Shown piece by piece: positions 27,529 to 35,043 of a DNA stretch of 64,000 nucleotides; within the stretch, counting starts at the first letter, position 1, and the number at the start of each line of letters is the position of its first letter. This DNA is from CADEER01 sp965216585 (GTDB taxonomy: Bacteria; Desulfobacterota; Binatia; HRBIN30; CADEER01), in assembly GCA_965216585.1 (NCBI GenBank), contig CBDCGC010000003.1, positions 3,410,001 to 3,474,000 on the forward strand, written 5' to 3'. Made by a program: the position numbers and the translations under genes. Below the pieces are notes generated by a model. The model made no database searches and had not been told where the DNA came from. It worked only from the letters and a program-made list of their open reading frames with translations.

Positions 27529-27606
27529 GTTGCGTTTGGAGCTTTGCTCGTCGCCGACCCGGTGAGAAGTTGCTAAGCTCGAAGGCGTTGGAAGGAGGAA
27601 ATTGTC

Positions 27607-28419
27607 ATGGTTGCTCAGACCGCTACCTCGCGCGAAGGGGCGCGACAGGCCGAGCTGGCGTCGGTGCGCCGGGGACAGTTGGGTTTTCTGTATCGTTGGG
27701 GGCCGCAGGCGTGGATCGACATGGTCATGTCGAAGCGCATGATCGTCGAGCGGGCGTGGCCGCTGGTGCACTACACGTTTCTTCCGATTCTGCGCATGAC
27801 GACCGATGCCGAGCAAATCGATCGGGAGTTCGCCGAAATCCGCGCCCGGCGCGAAGAAGTCCGCTTTTTCGATTCTCCCCGGGAGCGGTGGCGCAAGCGT
27901 TACGGCAACTTCGTCCGCGAGGCGGAGTGGGCGCTGCTCGAATTGCGCAAGCACTTCAGCCAGGAGCAGTACGAGAGCATCGTCGTTGGTACCAGCGTGG
28001 CACTGGCGTATGAGAACTCGGGCGATTTCCTGAAAATGATGAACAGCATGAGCGATCAAGCGGCGACCAAGAAGCCGAGTGGCGACGGTCCGCAGAAGCC
28101 GCAGGGGTTTCAGAAGTTGGCTTTCGACATGTTCAACCCGGCTGGTTTCCTGACCGGCCCAGCGGAAGTCACCGAGCTCGATCCGAACACGGGATCGGCG
28201 ACGATGTTCGTCCCCGACTGCGCCTGGCACGTATGCGCCAAGGCGGAGTCGTTGCCCAACCCCAACGCGCTTCCCGAGCAGGGATGCCTGTTGATCTGCA
28301 AGGGGGCGTTCGAGGAGCTCTTTGCCGGCAAGGACGGCGGATTGTCGATGGAGTTCGAGCCCCACCTACCGGACACCTCGTGTACGGTGCGCATGCGCTG
28401 GCAACCCAAACACTCGTGA
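27607..28419 (+). CDS. Hypothetical protein with Cys-containing C-terminal domain
   Basis: A 270-residue soluble protein; AAGGAGGAAATTGTC precedes the ATG. It has an aromatic-rich N-terminal half (YRWGPQAWIDMVM, VHYTF) and a helical middle. The C-terminal 75 residues contain three Cys (CAWHVCAK and GCLLICKGAFEEL) and end SCTVRMRW, faintly like the end of ATC-hydrolase or V4R-type small-molecule domains. I cannot assign a function. It stands alone on its strand with a small gene behind it. Confidence 0.55.
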   Translation: MVAQTATSREGARQAELASVRRGQLGFLYRWGPQAWIDMVMSKRMIVERAWPLVHYTFLPILRMTTDAEQIDREFAEIRARREEVRFFDSPRERWRKRYGNFVREAEWALLELRKHFSQEQYESIVVGTSVALAYENSGDFLKMMNSMSDQAATKKPSGDGPQKPQGFQKLAFDMFNPAGFLTGPAEVTELDPNTGSATMFVPDCAWHVCAKAESLPNPNALPEQGCLLICKGAFEELFAGKDGGLSMEFEPHLPDTSCTVRMRWQPKHS

Positions 28420-28439
28420 AGACGTCGTCGTTGGCTGCG

Positions 28440-28640
28440 ATGCCGAGTTTGGCTGGCTTCTTCAGGCGCGAGGTGATTTTGCGCAAGCAACGGCGAGAAA
28501 TCGCAAAGCTGCGTGCCGAAGTGGGGACACTGCGTTTGCAGAATCAAAAAATCGAACGCGCGATGCGTCGCTGTCTGACCTGCGATTACCGACTCCAGGT
28601 GATTGCGGAAGAGTCCAGGACAGCGAGGTCGGAACCGTAG
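28440..28640 (+). CDS. Small coiled-coil protein with CxxC
   Basis: A possible 66-residue protein at ATG 28440, 20 bases after the previous gene. It is basic and helical (RREVILRKQRREIAKL and a heptad pattern to residue 45) and then has RRCLTCDYRLQV, a CxxC that could bind zinc. No relative is recognised; the case for a real gene is composition and spacing only. Confidence 0.35.
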   Translation: MPSLAGFFRREVILRKQRREIAKLRAEVGTLRLQNQKIERAMRRCLTCDYRLQVIAEESRTARSEP

Positions 28641-28795
28641 CTGCGCATGGCACAGGGCAGCCCCTTCGTGGGGCGCATGCAAAAGTGGTACTTTGTATGT
28701 CGATTATGCAACTCCGTGGTCGGATAGAAGACATTGCGGCGGCCGGCCAGCGTGACCGGATTCTCATTGCGGCTCGCCGCGAAAAGGGAGGCCGG

Positions 28796-29281
28796 ATGGA
28801 TTCGGCGAAGCATGACAAGGTCGGCGCATTGTTGGATGCCGTTGCAGTGCTTCGCAAGTTGGAAGTTGCCTATGCGCTGATTGGTGGAGTTGCCGTTGGA
28901 GTCCATAGTGGCGTTCCGCGAGCTACCCTCGACACGGATCTAGCCGTGGTTTCCGGGGCGGAGCGGGAACGAGTGATTGAGGCCATGTGCGATGCCGGCT
29001 TTCGCTGCTGCGGTGAGTTCGAACACAGCACCAACTTTCGGCATGCGAGTGATGAACCCGTGCAGTTTGCGTACGACTCGGAATTCGACGTGATGATCGA
29101 GCGCGCTGAGACGATCGAGGTCAGGGGCGAGAGTGTCGCTATCGTTCAGAAGGATGATCTGATTGCAATGAAGCGACGCGCTGCGGCTGATCCCTCGCGC
29201 CGCAGGAGCAAGGCGCTGCGGGATCGCGCCGACGTCGAGCTCTTGCTTGGTGACGTTCCCGATCCCGATGAAGGATGGTAG
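28796..29281 (+). CDS. Nucleotidyltransferase-fold protein (AbiEii/MNT-like)
   Basis: A 161-residue protein starting at ATG 28796 with GGGAGG in front. It shows ALIGGVAVGVHSGVPRATLDTDLAVV (residues 26-51): the GG-V and the metal-binding TxDxDL-like part of minimal nucleotidyltransferases, as in AbiEii and similar toxins. A KDDLIAMKRRAAADPSRRRSKALRDRADVE tail is typical for this family, ending in an acid. Partner antitoxins usually precede; here there is only a possible short upstream reading from 28697. Role as a toxin or tRNA-modifying enzyme is inference. Confidence 0.72.
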   Translation: MDSAKHDKVGALLDAVAVLRKLEVAYALIGGVAVGVHSGVPRATLDTDLAVVSGAERERVIEAMCDAGFRCCGEFEHSTNFRHASDEPVQFAYDSEFDVMIERAETIEVRGESVAIVQKDDLIAMKRRAAADPSRRRSKALRDRADVELLLGDVPDPDEGW

Positions 29282-29313
29282 AGCAGCGGGATTAGCCGCA
29301 GTCTGTAATTGGC

Positions 29314-30144
29314 CTACGGAGCCATTTGCTCGAAGATGGTGCCCGGTTGGCGGCCGTCGATATCGGTGAAGCCGTATTGTTTGGCGAGATCGGCGACGAC
29401 CAGGACTTCACCGCTGCGCTTCTCGCGTTCGGGATCGGCGGCGAAGTGGGCGACCGCGCGGCCCGACAACTGTGGTGACTCGCCGTTGGCCAGAGCGAAG
29501 GGCACTTCGCCGCGTTCGGAAACCGCCTTCAGGTACTCAGTGCGGACGACACCTGGCCACAGCGATACCGCCGTGACTCCGTGTGGCTGAAGCTCGACGG
29601 CCATGTCTTTGGCCATGCGATCGACGGCGGCTTTGCCGACACCGTAGGCGACGTTGAAGACATAGGACATGCCGGCGAACGATGAAACGTTGACGATCAG
29701 TCCGCGTCCTTGTTTGACCATCATCGGTGCGACGGTGTGGCTGCAGGCGTAGTGGCCGCGACAGCCGACGTGCATGAGCTGATCCCACAATCCGAGAGGA
29801 TAGTCCCAGAACTTGCCCTCGAAGATCGGGCGATCCGGGGCGGAGAAGGCGTTGTTGACGAGAATGTCGACCCGGCCCAGCTCTTTGCCGATCTTCTCGA
29901 AGAGTGCGACGACTTCCTCGTCCTTGGAGTGGTCGCAGCGCATGGCGATCCCCTTGCCGCCGATTGCCGAGACTTCCTCGGCAGTGGCCTGGATCGTTCC
30001 CGGGCGATCTCCGCCCTTGTCCTCCAGGCTGCGGCCGGTGATGACCACCGTCGCGCCTGCCTCGCCGAGGCCGAGGGCGATCCCCTTGCCCACACCGCGG
30101 CTGGCGCCGGTGACCACTGCAATCTGTCCGCTCAAATCAGGCAT
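29314..30144 (-). CDS. Short-chain dehydrogenase/reductase (DHRS1-like)
   Basis: A 276-residue SDR. It has the cofactor motif TGASRGVGKG (12-21), LVNNAF (96-101), the catalytic Ser in NVSSFAG and YGVGK (YxxxK). The insert EDKGGDRPG and the ending resemble the DHRS1 branch. Arg in the TGASRG and GRSL stretch favours NADP(H). The substrate is unknown. Its start lies inside the truncated carotenoid oxygenase fragment on the same strand, so it may be expressed from that promoter. Confidence 0.85.
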   Translation of the reverse strand: MPDLSGQIAVVTGASRGVGKGIALGLGEAGATVVITGRSLEDKGGDRPGTIQATAEEVSAIGGKGIAMRCDHSKDEEVVALFEKIGKELGRVDILVNNAFSAPDRPIFEGKFWDYPLGLWDQLMHVGCRGHYACSHTVAPMMVKQGRGLIVNVSSFAGMSYVFNVAYGVGKAAVDRMAKDMAVELQPHGVTAVSLWPGVVRTEYLKAVSERGEVPFALANGESPQLSGRAVAHFAADPEREKRSGEVLVVADLAKQYGFTDIDGRQPGTIFEQMAP

Positions 30145-30317
30145 CGAGGTTCCTCATCTCTTTTGCTGTGTTTGGCGTTGCGAACGTAGTCGCCGTTGAG
30201 CTCGCGCGGGATCTCTCCTTCGACCTCGAGATCCGAGACCGTCAGCTCATCTTGCACCGGCACCCAATTGCCCTGCAGATGCCAGGGTAGCTCTTTCTGT
30301 TCGGTCGCGGTGGTCAT
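30132..30317 (-). pseudogene. N-terminal fragment of a carotenoid oxygenase
   Basis: From ATG 30315-30317 (GGAGG upstream) 61 codons read LQGNWVPVQDELTVSDLEVEG then IPRELNGDYVRN, the standard start of RPE65-type carotenoid cleavage oxygenases. After RN the sequence turns to AKHSKRDEEPRCLI and stops inside the SDR gene. All four iron His ligands are lost. The ribosome binding site and promoter remain, now leading into the SDR, so a deletion joined the two. Confidence 0.7.
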
Positions 30318-30443
30318 CGGGTCGTCCTCCGTAGTGGCGACTAACTTGGAGCAGGAGCCATAGCGCGCCAGCCTGAGGACGGCAAGGCCGAAGCGCCGCG
30401 GATCAGGCGCGCAGCGACATACAAATATACCGACTATAGAGGT

Positions 30444-30701
30444 ATGAAATGCGGTATGAAGGTAGAGACATCGATTACGCTGTCGAAGCGGACGATGGAT
30501 GCTCTCGACGAAATGAAGAGCGCTGGGTTGAGTCGCTCCCGCATCGTTGAGGTAGCGATCGCTGAGCTTTTGGAGCGCCATCGCAAGCGCAAGCGCGAGG
30601 AAGCGGATCGGGGAATCCTCGATCGTAGGGCAGAAGCACTCAATGCCGAAACGGAAGACCTCCTGGCGTACCAAGTCGATCTGCAAGACGTTGATCCGTG
30701 A
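30444..30701 (+). CDS. Ribbon-helix-helix antitoxin, MazE-like
   Basis: An 85-residue protein. Residues 7-45 have the ribbon-helix-helix plan: VETSITLSKRTMDALDEM strand and helix, the GLSRSRIVEVAIAELLE turn and second helix. The charged tail (DRRAEALNAETEDLLAYQ) is the toxin-binding part. The MazF-like gene follows with a GTGA overlap. An alternative start is the ATG at 30456. TATAGA at 30435-30440 is a possible -10 box very close to the start. Confidence 0.82.
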   Translation: MKCGMKVETSITLSKRTMDALDEMKSAGLSRSRIVEVAIAELLERHRKRKREEADRGILDRRAEALNAETEDLLAYQVDLQDVDP

Positions 30702-31027
30702 AACGTGGCGGTCTCTACCGCGTTCGTCGCCCCGGACAGGGTGATCCGCAATAGTCGCGAGTCTTCGTTGTAGTGATTCGACAGGTCTTGCTCGAGTCCA
30801 GGTTCTCCACGGTCATCTGTGCGCCGATTTATTCCCGCTACGAGGGGCTTTCGACCGAGGTGCTCGTCGGGACGGACGAAGGACTCAAGCACGAGTCGAG
30901 TATCCTTTGCGATGCGCTGGTGTCGCTTCCGAGATCCGCGCTTGGATCTGTTGTTTGCGGGGATTTGATGCTGACATCGTTCCGTCGTCCGACGAACGAT
31001 GTGGCCTCGAGCTACCGTCGCCGCTGA
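30698..31027 (+). pseudogene. MazF/PemK-type endoribonuclease with in-frame amber codon
   Basis: The frame starts at GTG 30698, overlapping the antitoxin stop, and reads KRGGLYRVRRPGQGDPQ, then TAG at 30752-30754, and in the same frame continues SRVFVVVIRQVLLESRF, STVICAPIYS and KHESSILCD. These are the strands of a MazF toxin. No shift is needed, only the stop codon, so a single substitution broke the gene. The C-terminal end also departs from the family. The antitoxin is intact. Confidence 0.75.
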
Positions 31028-32100
31028 CCGGTGAAACGATCCACACCCTCTCCGTCTTCTCTGTGTAGAATAAACTCGATGTCGTCGCCGTTGTTGCTGA
31101 GTTCCAGAGAGCCGTTCACCGGTTTGGGGAAATCTCCAGCGCAGTGCCTGCGGAAGAATTCACCTTCGTACTTCGATCCCGATGGTTGGCTCGATGGCCA
31201 ATAGATCCACCCTTCCAACAGAACCTGACCCGATCGAAAGTTGAGTGACGCGGCGCTCACCGGACCGTCGTTGTATCGAAGGTTTCCATCGTACTCACAA
31301 GATTGGCCAGGCGTTGCCAGGTCCGCGCAGACATCGAGGGGCTCGTCGTTGTGTTGGCACGATCTGATGCGAAACGACACCGACGACAGAAAGAAATCGC
31401 GCGAGACGTGGGTCATGGTACTGGTGCTGTGACACCCGGTACAGCCGCGCACGCCGCGACCGTCGGCGAAGACGGAGTTGCCGAAGCGCTCGTACCAGTA
31501 CCAGCCGTTGCCGCCGTCGCTTTCTTCTTCGACCTTGATCATGACTGCCCAGCCGCGCACCTCGTTGCCGCTGCCGCCGAAGAGCTCCTTGACCGCCGCG
31601 GATCCCTGCCGGAGTGGCGCTGGCGGGATGATCTCTAGCGACGATGAGAGAGTATCGTTGATGAATGTGCGCACGTCACCGAAATGAGGGCCGGCGGAGT
31701 CGTGCTGTTCGGGTTCGGACCGCCAGCCGAGGTAACTTCCCGCTCGTAGCCACTCCAACAGCGCCGCGTCGCCGAGCGGGGGCACTTCCGAGCTGGGTGT
31801 ATGGGTGGGCGAGGGGATGGCTGTCGGTGTCGGAGCTTCGCCGCTACAGCCGTGCAAAGCTGCTTGGACACCGGCGATCAGCTCGTTGATGGCGACGCGG
31901 TCATCGCTGTCGATGTCGGCGGCCGGACAGGAGGATGCTTCGGTGTTTCCCAGCGCGATGGCGACCGCCGTGACCAGCTCGCCGACGCCGACGCGCCCGT
32001 CACTGTCGCAATCGCAGGGGCAGACCGGCGGCTGGGCCGCTGCGGCAGTTGCCATGGCAAGTGCGAGAGAGCATCCACGACTGATCTTGCGCCAGGTCAT
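31012..32100 (-). CDS. Secreted haem c protein (P460-like) with calcium-loop repeats
   Basis: A 362-residue protein with a signal peptide (residues 1-22). Two DxDxDGRVxVxELxxAV loops follow (28-85), then a Pro/Thr linker. The main domain has a GCTGCHS site (CxxCH) near residue 220, preceded by YWYERFGNSVFADGRG and by a lipocalin-like KVEEESDGGNGWYWY, the pattern of cytochrome P460-type proteins. A lysine or Tyr crosslink cannot be judged. It probably carries a c-type haem in the periplasm; oxidase or electron-transfer role is inference. Its 3' end overlaps the mazF-like tail by 16 bases, tail to tail. Confidence 0.7.
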   Translation of the reverse strand: MTWRKISRGCSLALAMATAAAAQPPVCPCDCDSDGRVGVGELVTAVAIALGNTEASSCPAADIDSDDRVAINELIAGVQAALHGCSGEAPTPTAIPSPTHTPSSEVPPLGDAALLEWLRAGSYLGWRSEPEQHDSAGPHFGDVRTFINDTLSSSLEIIPPAPLRQGSAAVKELFGGSGNEVRGWAVMIKVEEESDGGNGWYWYERFGNSVFADGRGVRGCTGCHSTSTMTHVSRDFFLSSVSFRIRSCQHNDEPLDVCADLATPGQSCEYDGNLRYNDGPVSAASLNFRSGQVLLEGWIYWPSSQPSGSKYEGEFFRRHCAGDFPKPVNGSLELSNNGDDIEFILHREDGEGVDRFTGQRRR

Positions 32101-32197
32101 TCAAGCACTTTCTCTCGGATGGCGGCTCGGACGATTCGTTGACACCTACCGCCTGCCGGTTTCATACTCCATCCGTGGCAGTGCGGAAAGAAAGTCG

Positions 32198-33682
32198 ATG
32201 AACGAGCATTCCGAGGGTTCCGGCAGGAGCCTGGAGGAGGAGCTCTCCTCGCAACAGGCGCTCCTCGATGCGGTGATGAACGCATCGTATGACGGCATCT
32301 GCCTGATTTCTCCGGATGGTCGTTTCCTCGAGATGAACGACGCCTTTCAGGACGTAACCGGGCTGCGGCGCGAGGAATGGCTTGGTCGCACCATCGATGA
32401 AATGCGTGCGACGCCCGGCACGGCGCGCAAGTCGGCGGCGCTGCAGGTGTTGAAAGGTTCGTATCCGGCGACGACCCTGGTCAACCTGCACGGCGGCGAG
32501 CTGTTGCTGGTCACTGCCAATCCGCACTTCGACGGCGATGGCGAGCTGCTCAATGTGATTTTGAACGTTCGCAATTTTACCCAGTTGAGCTCTCTCAAGC
32601 GGCAGTTGGAACGCCACCGCGGCGAGGATGAGGTGCAGGAGTTGGAGCGCTCGCATCTCGAAGGTCGATTGCGCAACGCCGGATTGGACGAGATCGTCGT
32701 CAAGAGCCCGGCGATGATCGAGATCGTGTCGACGGCGATGCAAATCGCCGACTACGATCTGACGGTACTCATCGAGGGTGAGACAGGTGTCGGAAAGGGG
32801 GTGTTGGCCGAGCTGATCCACCGCTCAAGCCGGCGCCGCGACAAGCCGTTCGTTCAGGTGAACTGCGGCGCGATCCCGGACTCCCTGGTCGAGTCGGAGC
32901 TCTTTGGCTATGAATCGGGGGCGTTTACGGGTTCGGCACCGGAGGGCAAGGAGGGCTTTTTCGAGGCCGCCGCCGGCGGCACGATTTTCCTCGATGAGAT
33001 CGGCGAGCTGCCGAAGAGCTCACAGGCCAAGATTCTGCAGATCCTCGACGACCGCGTCCTGACCCGAGTCGGCAGCACCGAGCCGCGCCGCCTCGACGTT
33101 CGCGTCATCGCCGCAACCAACCGCCGTCTGCGCGACTTGATGCGACGCGGTGAGTTCCGCGCCGATCTACTCTATCGGCTGGAGACCATCCCGCTCTTTC
33201 TACCGCCGTTGCGCGAACGCCGTGAGGACATGATCGCCCTGATCGAGAGCTTGTTGGCGTCGTGCAATCGCGAGTACGGCGGCGAACGGACGATCGCGCA
33301 AGAAGCGGTGCACTTTCTGCTCGAATGCGAGTTGCCCGGGAACGTCCGCGAGCTGAAGAACTTGATCGTCCGTCTGGCTTTGACTGGCAACGCGAGCAAG
33401 GAGATTGGCCTCGAGGACGTGCAGCGCGAGGTGGCGCGCAAAGGCGCGGCCGAGACACCGCCTGGTGGTGCCCGGCCGCCGGGCGGCGCGCTCCAAGGCG
33501 GCGCCGCCAACGGGACGATGAAATCCCGCCTGGAAGAGGTGGAGCGCCACATCCTGACCGAGACGTCACAGCAGTGCAGCTCGACCTACGAGATGGCCGA
33601 GCAGTTGGGGATCGATCAGTCCTCCGTCGTGCGCAAGATGAAGAAGTACGGTATCGGCCGCTCCAAGTCCTCGCGCTCGTAG
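32198..33682 (+). CDS. PAS-domain sigma-54-dependent transcriptional activator
   Basis: A 494-residue regulator. A PAS domain (about 15-125: ASYDGICLISPDGRFLEMND) precedes the AAA+ domain, with Walker A GETGVGKG near 193, Walker B TIFLDEIGEL near 260 and sensor RVIAATNR. The loop that contacts sigma-54 reads GAFTGS, not GAFTGA. The end has TYEMAEQLGIDQSSVVRKMKKYGI, a TyrR-type helix-turn-helix. It lies upstream of the promoter at 34968 and may control the large operon; a small molecule bound by PAS is inference. Confidence 0.88.
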   Translation: MNEHSEGSGRSLEEELSSQQALLDAVMNASYDGICLISPDGRFLEMNDAFQDVTGLRREEWLGRTIDEMRATPGTARKSAALQVLKGSYPATTLVNLHGGELLLVTANPHFDGDGELLNVILNVRNFTQLSSLKRQLERHRGEDEVQELERSHLEGRLRNAGLDEIVVKSPAMIEIVSTAMQIADYDLTVLIEGETGVGKGVLAELIHRSSRRRDKPFVQVNCGAIPDSLVESELFGYESGAFTGSAPEGKEGFFEAAAGGTIFLDEIGELPKSSQAKILQILDDRVLTRVGSTEPRRLDVRVIAATNRRLRDLMRRGEFRADLLYRLETIPLFLPPLRERREDMIALIESLLASCNREYGGERTIAQEAVHFLLECELPGNVRELKNLIVRLALTGNASKEIGLEDVQREVARKGAAETPPGGARPPGGALQGGAANGTMKSRLEEVERHILTETSQQCSSTYEMAEQLGIDQSSVVRKMKKYGIGRSKSSRS

Positions 33683-33749
33683 GCGATCCCCATTCTCTCG
33701 GTGAGAGGAACTGGCAGCGCAGCCGGAGTTCTCGAGAGAAGGAAGCTCG

Positions 33750-33778
33750 TTGACAATCTGCGGCCTCCAAGAAATAAT
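33750..33778 (+). promoter_or_regulatory. Promoter of the Phd/VapC module
   Basis: TTGACA at 33750-33755 and AATAAT at 33773-33778 are 17 bases apart, a near-consensus sigma-70 promoter, 38 bases before the antitoxin start. Confidence 0.6.
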
Positions 33779-33794
33779 CTAGATGGTCTAGATT
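33776..33794. promoter_or_regulatory. Operator palindrome of the toxin-antitoxin module
   Basis: AATCTAGA-TGG-TCTAGATT is a perfect inverted repeat that overlaps the -10 box. Phd-type antitoxins repress their own promoter through such sites, so this is the expected autoregulatory operator. Confidence 0.7.
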
Positions 33795-33815
33795 GAATCG
33801 TGAGGGAGGGCTGTT

Positions 33816-34070
33816 TTGAGAGTGCCAGATGTGGATTGGCAATTGTCAGAAGCGAAGAACCGCTTCTCTGAGGTGGTCCGTCGGGCGTTGACCGAAGGAC
33901 CGCAGCGTGTGCGCCGCCGCCGGGATTCCGTCATCGTGATCTCGGAGAAGGACTATTTGGAGCTGAGCGGCGAACGGCTGGGCCTCGCTGATTTTCTCCG
34001 CCAGGGACCCGATGTGTCTTCCCTGGAACTTGGCCGCGACGCTTCTCCGATTCGCGAGCCTGAGATTTGA
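33816..34070 (+). CDS. Phd/YefM-type antitoxin
   Basis: An 84-residue protein with the Phd fold: WQLSEAKNRFSEVVRRAL followed by RRRDSVIVISEKDYLEL, residues 8-55. The C-terminal tail should neutralise the toxin. Start is TTG 33816 behind GAGGGAGG; GTG 33822 is an alternative. It overlaps the PIN toxin by 4 bases and has a palindrome at its promoter. Confidence 0.85.
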   Translation: MRVPDVDWQLSEAKNRFSEVVRRALTEGPQRVRRRRDSVIVISEKDYLELSGERLGLADFLRQGPDVSSLELGRDASPIREPEI

Positions 34071-34483
34071 GGGCTCTGCTGGATACGTGTGCGCTTTCGG
34101 AGCTCACGCGATCGCCCCCCAATCCTGGAGTCGTACGAGCTGTCGATAGCCTCGGAAACGACAGCCTCTTCCTCAGCGTCTTGAGTCTCGGGGAAATCGC
34201 GAAAGGGATCGAGCTTCTCGATCAAGGCAGACGCCGCAACCAATTGGTGCTCTGGTTGGCGAGTCTGGAGAAGCACTACGCCGATCGAATTCTCGGGGTC
34301 GATCCGGAGATCGCACAGATCTGGGGCGAGCTCAGCGCGGCCGCGCAACAAAGGGGCCGGACGGTTGGTGCGATCGATGGTCTCATCGCTGCGACGGCGC
34401 GGCGTCACGGTCTCCACGTCATGACGCGCAACGAGGCTGACTTCGAACCAACGGGGGCACTGATTCTCAACCCTTGGGTTTGA
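34067..34483 (+). CDS. VapC-like PIN-domain ribonuclease toxin
   Basis: A 138-residue toxin with the four PIN acids: LLDTCALSE (Asp5, with Glu at 11), SLGEIAKGIE (Glu45-ish), AIDGLIAATA (Asp about 103) and HVMTRNEADF (about 120). It is a Mg-dependent ribonuclease, usually cutting tRNA or rRNA. Start is TTG 34067 in a TTGA overlap with the antitoxin. Length and motifs are complete, so the module looks functional. Confidence 0.9.
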   Translation: MRALLDTCALSELTRSPPNPGVVRAVDSLGNDSLFLSVLSLGEIAKGIELLDQGRRRNQLVLWLASLEKHYADRILGVDPEIAQIWGELSAAAQQRGRTVGAIDGLIAATARRHGLHVMTRNEADFEPTGALILNPWV

Positions 34484-34757
34484 TGCGTTCGCTCTCGAAG
34501 TGCAGCGCGTCTTCGACCTCTTCTTCTCTCAGGCCAGCGGCTCGTAGGATCTCCCTCGAGTGTGCGCCGAGCGGCGGCGCGGTCTGAGTTGCCAGCATAC
34601 CGTTCCAACGCGGTTTGGTGTGGCGCACGATCTCGCCCCGCGGCACCTCGACCTTGATCACATCGGCGCCAAAGTCGACCAGTAGAGTCCCGGCTGCCGG
34701 TGCGGCGACGTACGTGGCGATTTTGACGACGCGGATACCTTCGAGTGGTTTCGGCAT
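34467..34757 (-). pseudogene. Internally deleted CaiB/BaiF CoA-transferase remnant
   Basis: Reading 96 codons from ATG 34755-34757: residues 1-47 match a CoA-transferase start (LEGIRVVKIATYVAAPAAG, then DFGADVIKVEVPRG), and residues 60-92 match the end of such a protein (APPLGAHSREILRAAG, EVEDALHFE). The 300 residues between, with the active site, are missing but the frame is kept. It is a deletion product and likely inactive. It overlaps the VapC end by 17 bases, tail to tail. Confidence 0.65.
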
Positions 34758-34869
34758 GCAGTGTCCCAATGGAGCTGGTTGCCACATTTGGCGCGGAATC
34801 GGGCCTCTGTCCAGTCGCCAACGGTCCCGCTTCTCGGGCCGGGCGAACCGGGACGAGTCTGTATCACCC

Positions 34870-34905
34870 GATGCGGGCTCGCATCGAGTGATGCGAGCCC
34901 GCATC
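34870..34905. promoter_or_regulatory. Double-dyad site upstream of the sigma-54 promoter
   Basis: Two dyads GATGCG-N4-CGCATC (34870-34885 and 34890-34905) stand 20 bp apart centre to centre, two helical turns, and together make a perfect 16-bp inverted repeat. The centre is about 107 bases before the predicted start site, a usual distance for an activator of the sigma-54 class. TTTT follows, so a terminator hairpin is the alternative. Confidence 0.55.
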
Positions 34906-34967
34906 GTTTTGACCGATGAACCGGTCCAACAATCCATGTGGAGTGCGCGTTCTTCGCTCCATGGGTC

Positions 34968-34984
34968 TTGGTATCTGGCTTGCT
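34968..34984 (+). promoter_or_regulatory. Sigma-54-type promoter of the P450 operon
   Basis: TTGGTATCTGGCTTGCT has GG (34970-34971) and GC (34982-34983) with the fixed 10-base distance, and TTGC as in the consensus TTGGCAC-N5-TTGC. It lies 60 bases before the P450 start. The -24 part is only partly consensus. Confidence 0.55.
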
Positions 34985-35043
34985 CAGGAGTGTAGTTCTT
35001 CGAGAGTAGGCGAGATCGGGTGTCAGAAGAAGACGGGGGAGTC

